From Schistosoma mansoni (lineage: Eukaryota > Platyhelminthes > Trematoda > Strigeidida > Schistosomatidae), in the NCBI RefSeq assembly GCF_000237925.1, contig NW_017386009.1, positions 310,001-374,000 on the forward strand: 64,000 nucleotides of DNA, in the 5' to 3' direction. The notes under the pieces are model-generated. The model did not search any database. It saw nothing but the letters and a program-made list of their open reading frames with translations, and was not told where the DNA came from. This document shows positions 14,401 through 26,400 of this stretch, in pieces (within the stretch, counting starts at the first letter, position 1; each line of letters opens with the position of its first letter). The translations under genes were made by a program, and so were the position numbers.

Positions 14401-17400
14401 TCCTACGTTGTAGCTGACGGACTGACTGACTTCGTAAGAACTCGGAAGAATAGGAACACACGTCATTGCCTTTTCATCATCTCTGCCTACACTCCCACTG
14501 ACTGCAGCCCGGATAAAGTGAAAGATGACTTTTACAGAGAGTTCTCTGAACGTATTCATAAAGCTAAATGCTCAGACATAGTACTCGTTGCAGGTGACTT
14601 CAATGCCCAATTAGGCAGCTTAAATCAAACAGAAAGACATTTAGGTCGGTATTTTAGTATTCTGCTAGTATTTTACCAGATACCAACTCACCACAACTGA
14701 CGAAACTTCCAAAGTGAAGTATTTCATATGCCCAACTACCTCTTATCGTTGGTTTAGACGTTAACTTAAGACCAGTCCTGAAGTAACATCTTCCACTTAG
14801 AAGGAGAGAAATGCATCACGATCACGCTTGCATTGTTGCTCAAAGCTATCAAAAGGCTGCGTTTTCTAAATCGCTAAACAAATCTCTGTATTAAATAAAT
14901 CCCTGAAAAGTTATCTGTATGTTATATCTAAAAGAGCCGTAATATAAGATGAAGTAGGTAGGTGGTTCATAAAGAATATTAACTTCTAATCTTTATGATG
15001 AATGCAATTTTACGACATATATTTTTTTTATACTTCAATCTTACCGACATAGATCGGAAATGATTCCAACTTCAAAATTACAAGATCCAACAGTTATTAA
15101 TCATACCAATTCTTCAGAAGTTAACCCTATTAATTCTTTATCCAATATTCCTAAAATGAATCCTCATGACAGTTCTGTTGTTGTTAATACCAACAATTAT
15201 CCGCATAAATTTAACAGTTCACATAAAACTGTTTACTCAACTTATACCCGTTCAAATAATCAGAATAATAAAGATCCTGTGAATGATCATCATCAACAAT
15301 ATTATCATGATAAGACGATAAATAAAACAAGTCATACCGCTATTGATGATGAAGAAGATAACATGGAAGTATCAGATGGTGAAGAACCTTCTGATAGAAC
15401 AAATGAAAATATACTGGATAAAAATGTAAATCCAAATGATCAATCTGATATATGCTCACAACAAGATAAAGATTGGCGTATATTTACTGAAGTAAAATGT
15501 AACATAATGAAACCAGTAAACTGCGTAAGTTTTATGTTTGTTTTTTTCTGATTATTAAAGTTATTGTCTAATTGAAAGGATTGGTTTAATTTTTTTATAC
15601 ATTGTGTCCATCACAGACGAGTCAGGAACAACAGTGTAGCATAATATACTGTGGTCTTGAGTGCTGTTAGAGGTACGAGGACAGTTATCACTTCCCGGTT
15701 GCCCACACCGTGGAAGGGTTCTTCTAGAGATACCTGAAAAGGAAATTGGGTTAGAAGTGGTCTTAATGACCTGAGAGCGTGACCGCAGTGCCCAACGGAA
15801 AACTGCTTGAGGTCGGTCACACACAACCTTTATGTGGATAGTTTTTGTGTTAGCTCCGTACTTGTTGGGACCTTACCGCCGGAGACGGATATCCGTAGAA
15901 TAAGGCGAGGTGTGCGTTCTTAGGGTCGACCTTTTCTAACCCCGCCCCTCCTTGTGGGAAGGCAGCATCGCTGTTATGCTGGTTGTCTGAAGGAAACACC
16001 TTACTGCTGTCACGCCTCTGTACAGTCAGCAGTACGACTTCGCCTTCGGACCTTGGGTTTGCTGCTTTTAGTCTTACCGCTCTGCAACCGACCTGTCTGG
16101 CATGGTAGGACCTTGAGAAACGATTGCTCCAGCCAGTACAGCTCGATTGGCTCATCACGACAGGCAAGCCCTACCACCACGTCAAGGTAGCAGCAACGGT
16201 CGGGTAGCATAATATGTTGTTTTGTAGATCAGTGGATATGTATGATGCGTCGTCGACTGTTGATGGTATTGGTCCATGTGTACTTTCTTTCAAATTCAAA
16301 CTGAGGTTAATAATAATACTAGTTATACTAATACTACTAGTAGTAATAATAAGTTGATTATAACGTAGTTAAACTTAAAAGTTGCATGACTCTGTAATAA
16401 TCGTAAATTATTCCCAGATTTCATAAATATTGGTACAAAGTGGAACCAGATATGTATGCGGCGCACAAATCTTATTTGATTTGTATGAGGGCTGTGATAC
16501 TGCCCAGGTGCCCAAAATGAAGCAGGTGGTTTTCTTAGGGAGCCACACACCGAGCTTTTGATCTAAAGGTCTAATCCACAAGGCAGTGGACCATCGTGAG
16601 GAGATTCAGTCCCATGGAAGCCGGTGACCAACGATTGATTCATACGCCATTTGTTCCCTCAGGATACTGGAGCCCATGTGCACCATTGGTTTGGAATGAG
16701 GGTTTTCCAACCCCCCTAGGTGGACTCACTGTGTCCACCAACCCGGTTAAAGCGCTGGACGTTTACTTTTCGTCCTCTCACTTTCGTAAACAACAGTAGT
16801 GCCACGAGAAGGCAGTGAGTAGGACTTCTTTGGCAGAGGCTATATACTCGTGGCCATGTGAGAGCATTCCGAGAGGGAGAGCGGACTCTCCTCACTCTCG
16901 GCCGTACCAGGGCTTTTGAGGGAATTAGTTTTCCAACGATTTCAGAAAGAATTAATGCTAGGTTATTTTTATTTATTATTTATTTAAACACATAAATATT
17001 GGTACAAAAAAGCACTAGATAAATATGCGCCTCATAAATCAAATAAGATTTGTGCGGCGCATATTTATCTGGTGCTTCCTTGTACCAATATTTATGTGCT
17101 TAAATAAATAATAATAATTTCGACAGCTAGTAAAAATCTGAGAAAACTGGACAGTTATTCCGTCCTAGTATGCGAATCCTCAACATTGCATGTCCATGAC
17201 ACCACTAATTTGTCTGTTCATAACGACTTTTATTCATTATGAAAAAGATACTTTTCCCTTACAGTCTTTCTGACTTTTTTTATAGCTAACTGGAACAGTA
17301 CCTGATAATAATCCTACAAATCCTACGATATCGCCCAACAATCCAGTAGTAGGCTTGACCATGCCATCTGAATCTTTTATCCAACCGACTCTACCACGAC

Positions 17401-20400
17401 CACCTACGTCTATACGTATCCCTCCTCCTCCGGCGCCTCCACCATTTGTTGTTGGGGGATTAGATAGTCAACATTCTTTCAGTCCACCTCCTCCTCTTCC
17501 TTCAACATTGAATGAATTAGCTTATCATCAGCATCATATCCTGCCTGTGACCAAATCTGACTCATTCATTCCACAACCTCCAGCACCACCACCAATGTTA
17601 TTGAATTTACAACAAATCAATACAATTATTACCAGTGGTGCTAGTAGCAGTAGTAGTGATACTAGTAGTGAATTAACAAAATCTTCTGAACAGTCATATA
17701 TCAATTCTTGTGAAACAATTCAATCGGAAAAATTATCAGCTATTGATATATTAAAAAATCTATGTCAATCATCAATATCATCTTCATCCTCGTCATCCTC
17801 ATCCTCATCATCATTCAATTTGTCTTCTAATTTTATGACAACATCAATTGCTCCTTTTTCATTGATACCGCCATCAATATCCACATCATCAACATCATCT
17901 GTTGAGAATGAAATTATTCCTTCATTACCTAATAGTAATATTCAACAAAGTCTAATCATGAATTCATTAAATTCTATTAAAAATTTACCAATTCTAAGTA
18001 AATTGGATTCAATCGCAACTTCTTCGTCGTCGTCTTCTTCTTGTGAATCAAATAATAATCAAAATGTAAATAAGAAATTAATAGAAGATCCATTTGCTGT
18101 TATTTCTCGTTTAACTGGATTATCAAATTTAATGAAAAAGTAAATGAACATTTATTGATAAATTAAATTAGTTATTTATTTTTATTACCAGAAGGGGTTT
18201 TTATGTGGAGATTTCAGTATTTTCTAAGTTGAAAGCGTGAGTTAATTGAAGCTAGACTACCATGGAAAACCTGGAAGAACTAAACGACCGTTTCGTCCTA
18301 GTACGAGACTCTTGAGTAGTGCGCATCCACGATCCCGCACTTGCGAGATTCCAACCCAGGACCTACCAGTCTCGCTCCAGGGCACTTAACCGATAGACCA
18401 CTGAGCCGGCCGGCATCCAATGGTGTTAATGTTTTGACAGTAAAAGTATAATGAGTTGAGTAGTCGTTTAATGACTTACTTACACCTGTTACCCCCCATC
18501 TCCCAACGGAGTATAGGCCACCGACCAGCATTCTCCAACTCACTCTGTCTTGAGCCTTCCTTTCTAGTTCTATCTAGTTGTTGTTCATTCTTCTCATATC
18601 TGTTTCCATTACTCGGTGTAATGTGTTCTTTGGTCCTTCTCTTCTTATTTAGCCTTGAGGATTTCAAATGTGGGCTTGCCTTGCGATGTAGTTGGGTGAC
18701 TAGATGTTTGATTTTTATATTACTAAGCGCCAAATTTTGAACCCTGCTCTATCTATTTCTTCTTGAGTAATCAAATAGTATCATATCCATGTACTTGGTT
18801 AATAAATTAATTGACCATATAAAGTAATTGTTATATCTTGTGGCCGAGTGGATGACTAGTTGATGTGTGGCTTGATGAGACCGCCAATTAGGTAGCAGTG
18901 AATTATTGGTTAGAACAGTGACACGAAACCCGTACGAGCAGTCTACAGAGCTAACCGGTCCTGTGATCTGCCTAGCCCAGCCAGTTAAGTCCAAAGCACC
19001 AATAACAGCCTCAGTGGTATGAATCATTGTATTTCAAACATACTGAGTTTATATACCAACCAAACAAACCATATCGACCCATAAAATAGATAATAACATT
19101 TGTACAGTATTTAGCCGAATGTGGCTGCCAAATCGTCCACGGAGGACAACTCACTAACTCGTTTCAAGTAAAGACCGGTGTTAGGCAAGGTTGCTTACTC
19201 TCACCCTTTCTCTTTCTCCTGGTCATCGACTGGATCATGAAGACGTCAACATCTGGGGGAAATCACGGGATACAGTGGACAGGCAGGATGCAGCTTGACG
19301 ATTTAGACTTCGCGGATGATCTGGCTCTTCTATCACAAACGCAACAACAAATTCAGGAGAAAACGACCAGTGTAGCAGCAGCCTCAGCAGCAGTAGGTCT
19401 CAATATAAACAAAGAGAAAAGCAAGACTCTCCGATACAATACAATATGCACCAATCAAATTACACTTGACGGAGAAGCTTTGGAGAATGTGGAAACCTTT
19501 ACATATCTGGGCAGCATCATTGATGAACACGGTGGATCAGATGCAGATGTGAGGGCAAGGATCGGCAAAGCAAGAGCAGCATACCTACAACTGAAAAACA
19601 TCTGGAGCTCAAAACAATTGTCAACCAACACCAAAATTAGAATTTTCAATACAAATGCCAAGACGAGTTCTACTGTATGGGGCGGAGACGTGGAGAACTA
19701 CGAAAGCCATTATCCAGAAGATACAAGTGTTCATCAACAGCTGTCTACGCAAGATACTTCGGATCCGATGGCCAGACACTATCAGCAACAAGTTACTGTG
19801 GGAGACAACAAACCAGATTCCAGCAGAGGAAGAAATCAGGAAGAAGCGCTGGAAATGGATTGGGCACACCTTGAGGAAATCACCTGATTGCGTCACAAGA
19901 CAAGCCCTCACATGGAATCCTGAGGGTCAAAGGAGAAGAGGAAGACCAAAGAACACATTACGCCGAGAAATTGAGACAGACATGAGAAGAATGAACAAGA
20001 ACTGGATAGAACTAGAAAAGGAAGCCCAGGACAGAGTGGGTTGGAGAAAGCTGGTCGGCGGCCTATGCTCCATTGGGAGTAACAGGCGTAAGTAAGTAAG
20101 TAAAGTGGCTGTGAATAGTAATCAATAAACTGATGATAACTCAAGGATCGTATAATAATAGTTCAAAGGTCAAAATAAAGTTAGTGATAAGAGGAAACGA
20201 ATATGATTAGGTTAATTACAATAGGAAATATACACATTATATTGACCAATAAATAGTCCTCAAAAGTTACCATTCGTAATTCTCTTCGGGATACAACACC
20301 TCTCCTTTTTTGAAAAATCCGGAGCTGATATCCGGATTTTAAATTTTCCGAGCTCCTCCTCCCCCACGAAATAGTGTTGGATCCTCATATACCCAAGTTT

Positions 20401-23400
20401 CAATTAATGCGATTCTATTTATAACATGTTTCTCGCATTCAATAGAGAACCAGCTAAGATTGACTGGATGGTGAGGATCGACGTTTGATGTGAGGTCAGG
20501 ATTTGATTCTGCAGAAAAGTAGTCATCAGACTTATTGCGAACACTGGCAGGTTGTGGATCACTATGATAAACAGCGTCCATCAAAACTGCGCTAGGTTCC
20601 GGATTATCATTTGATGAACGTAACACATTTTCTGGAAAAGTTTTAGAATCTCGATCATTAGATTCGGTGGAAGTTTCTTTTGCAGAATGAGCTTTGCTCG
20701 GTGTACTGCTCGATATCATGTCTGGCACTTTGTGGGCGGTTGGTGCGACAATTTCATGGGCATTCAACATGGCATCGTGTTGATGAGAGCTGGAAGCGTC
20801 ACTGTTCGGACGTGCTACTTCAGGGATAGTGGGGTTTGAATCCACTACTGGGCACGTTTCTGAAATGGACGTGAATGGACAACTGGGCTTTTCTTGAGAG
20901 ACTGTTGTTTCGTTAAAGTTACGGCTTGTCGAGGATTCATGAAGGCTGCGATCATTTACCAGCTCTGTGTGCAATTCAGAGATTAATCCATCCACTTCCG
21001 ACGCATATGCGAAGCACTGGTGATCCATAAACTGTGTGCGTAATTTGACCATAAACTCCAAATGTCGGTCAAACAGCAACTGTAATCGATCGGAAGGGAG
21101 CGTCATTTTTCACTGTACGAATAATGACAAAATGGCATTCACGGACGCCAAAGAAAATGTTGGATGCTGATTGCACAAAATGATTGCCTGATTTTCGAAC
21201 ATTTACAAACTGACCTTTTTTTGTCCCCGTCGCCAATTGTTATATCTTGTGGCGGTGGTTTCGTTTATCTTCCTCTAAATATTTCTTTCTTCCTCATTAT
21301 TGGTAGTATTTTTTTCCACAATATGACAATTATTAGATTCAGATTACTTGGTTAGGGTCTGTATGATAACCTCAATCAGCGGTTGGATACTTTGAGTGGT
21401 ATGGTTCAGAATCGTTCGCTATGGGACAAATGAACTCACTTTCTTCTCTCCTGTCGATCTTAAATCTCAGTATTCCTTCATAAATATCTTACAACTCTTC
21501 TTTTTCAGACCATGCTCCCCAGGGTTTATTCATCTTTTTATGACTCCTACTATATTATTTCAATTTCTTTTGTTATTTTCATCTGGTTATACTAATTGGG
21601 TACAGCAACTAGGGTCAACATGAATCAGTCCCATGCTCTATACTAATATTGTCTGTTGTCAGTCACCATCGATGTAAAACCTGTTACAGATATGTATTGG
21701 TCCAAGTCACTATACTCCATTAGCACGATGAGATTAAATTAACAAGATTTAGAATAAAAGGGACTAAAGTGATTAAGTTTATTTATTTATTTAAACACAT
21801 AAAGATTGGTGCAAAGGGGCACCAGATATAATATGCGCCGCACAAATCTCATTCGATTTGTGTGAGGGCTGTGATACTGCCCAGGTGCCTAAACCGGAAC
21901 AGTTGGTTTTCTTAAGGGACCATACCCGGAGTCTTTGACCTAAAAGTTTGATCCACAAGGTAGTGGAGCATCATGAGGAGATGCAGTCCCATGGTGGCCG
22001 GTGACCAACAATTGGTTCATACACCATTTGTTCCCTCAGGATCCTGGAGGCCATGTGCACCATTGGTTTGGAATCGGGGTTTTCCAACTCCCTTAGGTGG
22101 AATTTCCGTGCCCACCAACCCGGTGAAAGCGCCGGACATTCTCTTTTCGTCCTCTCAATTTTGTAAACAACAGTAGTGCCACGAGAAGGCAGTGAGTAGG
22201 AAGTAAGAATAACAATAAAATAAACGAAGCACTGAGAATAAAGTTTCAGATAACCAAGCGGGAAGGTATTTATGGAGAATTACTAGAATCCAAGATCGAG
22301 AGGAAGATAAAGAGTAAATGTATCTGCACCACTGTAAACGATTCTCAGTTATACTCATTTTCTTTTCACTCATGTAGTGATTAAAATAGGTTAATAAATC
22401 CCATTTTATGTAACGCGCCTATTGATTTGAAATTCAGTAGTTCTTTATTACTTATTAGATTTTTCTCGTCTGTTTATATATCCTCATATGTTGTTATAGC
22501 ATTCCAGCACAATCGAATCCTATTACACTGTCAGTTACTTCCCCTGTTCCATCCAGTAACCCTGTTCTGGAATCTGTTCATGATACTACTAGTACTACTA
22601 TCACAACAACCACACCCACTACTGCCACTGATTTATGTTGGAAAACTAATCATCTAATGAATGATCCATTGTTATTATCATCTAGCAATAATGATTTTAA
22701 ATCAATTGTTTGCGTTCAAGAAGCAATAACAACCAATGCAATAATAACAACAACAACAACGAATGCTTCTAACAATTCATATATTCCATGTGTCAAACGA
22801 TCTAGATTTTCAGATGCTATCAATGTTGAAAATAACAATCATACAACTGTTCCATCATCATCAACCAACAATGTATTATCCACTACTAATGTGACTATTT
22901 TATCTTGTACTACTCCTACGGCAACGACGACGACCATCTCGTCATCGTCTACCAGTTCTGATCTACTACGTTGTTCAATCGATAAAAAATCATTATCATC
23001 ATCTGTTTCCGAAACTTCAATAAATAAAGCTGCATATTGTGAAAATGAAGAACAACCCAAATTCTCTGATCTTGATAAAATCAACTCTATGAATAGTAGT
23101 AATGATAGTGATAGTTCTCCGGGCGGTGGTGATACACCTACATTAGATGAAAGACAAAATGATTTATTATTATCGGGTAATAATGATAAAGATCGACCTC
23201 TGATATCATTTAATCCCTTTGGTACACCATCATGTAAGTAGTTCTTTTTCTGGTTTCTGTTATCACACTACTTCTAATATCAAAATAATATCCTTAGTCG
23301 TTAAGTGTACACTGTCAATTAATCATAAGCAATGTAGAACCTAGCACATACCTTCGTTCTTAGAAAGCTCTTATACCAATTTCACTAAACAAGAAAAACT

Positions 23401-26400
23401 ATCAGGATAAAGTCCAGAATAGCAGAACTAGTAACGATCTCATTGATAGTAGGAAACATTAAACATAGACAATATGATTCAAGAAGTTTTGAATTGTTGA
23501 ATTGAAAGTGTGAATATTTTAAGACAGTAATTTCATACATCTTTGTTATTACTATCGGTTCTCGGCTATACCTTTCAACATCTCAAACTTTACACACAAC
23601 CTGTGTAGTTTTCACTGTCTATATGATGAAAACACTCAACATTCACGGGTTCGAACCCCCCTCCACATAAACCGATTGAGGCTAAACAATCAATATCACT
23701 ATCACTCACATAATTAAAATATGTCTCAGTCCTGAGTATACAGGCTCATAATTGGCAGGTGAATTACGCTTGACATGTGTAGGTCCACACTAAACGCTAT
23801 CTAGCCATAAAATATCATCCTTAAAATTGTGATTTCTGTCTATAGGACAACAAAACAATTTGCAGATTTGAATTTTTGAGTTTTTTCTTGTTTGTCAGTC
23901 ACAATGTAAAACCTGGTACATACGTACATCGGTTTAAATTGTCATATCCCATTAACACAAAGAGATGAAATTGTCAGGTCAAATCCCAGAATAGTGGATG
24001 TGGTAATAGTGTTAGTAGTAATGGTAAAGATTAACCATCGAAGATACTATTCGGAAAAATATGAATTAGTAAAATAAAACACAGAAAACATTATGGGGAA
24101 TTGAGTATCTCAGAATTCGGGGAAGACAAAGATTGGATGAAGCTGAGCCATTGCAAACTTATTTATTTAAACACAAATATTGGTACAAAGGGGCACCGAA
24201 TACATATGCGCCGCAAAAATCTCATTTTCTTAGGGGACCACACCCGGAGCCTTTGACCTAAAGGTTTGATCCACAAGGCAGTGGAGCATCGTGAGGAGAT
24301 GCAATCTGGTGGTAGTCGGTTACCGACGATTGATTCATACGCCATTTGTTCATTCAGGATACTGAAGCTCATGTGCACGATTGGTTTGGAATAAGGGTTT
24401 TCCAACTCCCCTAGGTGGACTCGCCGTGTCCACCAACCCGGTTAAAGCGCCTGACATTCGCTTTTCGTCCTCTCAATTTCGTAAGCAACAATAATGTCAC
24501 GAGAAGGCAGTGAGTAAGACTTCTCTGGCAAAGGCTATATACTCGTGACCATATGAGAGCATTTGGAGAGGGGGAGTGGACTCTCGGCCGTACCTGGGCA
24601 TTGCAAACAATTTTGAGCTATGTCATTCAAAGTCACTAACCATTGTTTACGATAATCACGCAGACTATTTATAATGTGTAATATAATGAAGTGGTTCTTT
24701 ATTCAATATTAACACAAAACTGTTTTTTCTGTTGTCAATTATTTGTAATTTTGTAGCAAGTTTAGCTGATTTTTTAATTCCTAATTCATGTCATGGAACG
24801 GATCCAAAATCTTTTCTATCAAATATTCCTCATAGTATTATTTCACAAACTTCAATTACTCCTTCACCTATTCCATCATTAACATCTGGTTATAGATTAC
24901 CATTTTGTAATCTTTCAAATTCTACTTCAATTCCTGTTGTCAATCCAATGAATATACCTTCAACACAATTATCAATGATTCCACCAACTGTGCTGACAGC
25001 AAATAATAATCCCAACTTACCTATATCGAATTCACAGGTATACTGAAGAGTTTTTTTGTTTATAATGTGGTTCTACCTAGCTGAACAAAAAAATTATTAT
25101 TCGTTAGGATGGCAAAGATAACGCTACGATTAATCCCAATTATCATAACTTTTGTATCATCAGTCAATTAGAGAAAACATAGAACTGAATAAGCATTATC
25201 GTGCATGAGCTCAAGTATTCTTATTTCACACCAGCATAACGAGAGGAGAAACAGACGAGTAATGTAGGGTGTGAGATAATAGCTGGAACTTTATAAAGAA
25301 ACAAAGAACGAATGCAACTATTATAACTGTTATAACGTGTGAGTGAATGCGTGCGTGTGCCCCTATTTGATATATGGACGTGCTGATTCCCGCCAATGAG
25401 AGAAGAGCGAATTATCGATCAGAGCTATGATACATAAAATCGTACGAGCAGTCTTGAGTGCGTATCGGCCCTGCTTTCTGCCTAACCCAGCCACTTAAGT
25501 CCAGAACACCAATAACAGCCTCGGCGATATGAATCATTATTCACAAACATACTGGGTTTATATACCAATCAAACAGACCACATCGTACCATAAAATAGAA
25601 AATAACATTTGTACAAGATTTAGCCAAATGTGGCTGTGAATGTGGGGAACAGTAATTAATGGACTAGGGAGAACTCAAGAATGGTAAATCGTATAATAAT
25701 AGACTATGGGTCAAAATAAAGCTTATAATAAGAGGAACATGAATGTGATTAGGTCAGTTATTTAACAACTATACAATAGGAAATATACATATCATATTGA
25801 TCCATGGATAGTCCTAAAAGTTACCATTCATAATTCACCAGGGGATATAACAATAACACTACAATTAGTTTCAAGCAGTGTTATGCAACATTTCCAGTCA
25901 TCGATTATGATTATCTCCTTGACCGCAACTTAAAAGCATCCAGTCTCCTGTGACACGGTTCAATTCAAAGGTCTTATTAGTAAAATGGTTATATCGTCCG
26001 CTTAGACTCGGAATAACATTCAAGTTGCACCATTTTAATCTCCTGTTATTATCAATTTTTGATGATTTATCTTTTTATTCAATCGATTTATTTATAGGTA
26101 GCTCTTGGACTGACTCATTCAAACATGATGTTTTATGATCCAATAACAAGAATGCCTATAACTCCTAGACCATTAGTACCTGGACCTTTTATGATATCAC
26201 CTCAACAAACACGTCCAGTAGCAACAGTTCCAGCACAGAGTAATTTACAATTACCAACTACATTATTTCGTGGACAGAATTGGTCACAGTCGTTAGTCAA
26301 TCAAACAACATCGTTACAACGTCCTCCATCTAATGATTTCTGGGCATTGATGAGCACAGTCCCTCCACCTCCTCCTCCACCCCCACCACCACCACAACAA

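Noticed and set aside
17355-18143. Stand-alone 262-residue Pro/Ser-rich protein
   Set aside because: Its upstream acceptor and its stop-bearing GTAAAT donor show that it is an internal exon of the RPRD2-like gene.
20339-21106. 255-codon minus-strand ORF as a host gene
   Set aside because: It sits between LTR parts with a primer-binding-like site and a purine tract, so it is the gag-like frame of an LTR fossil.
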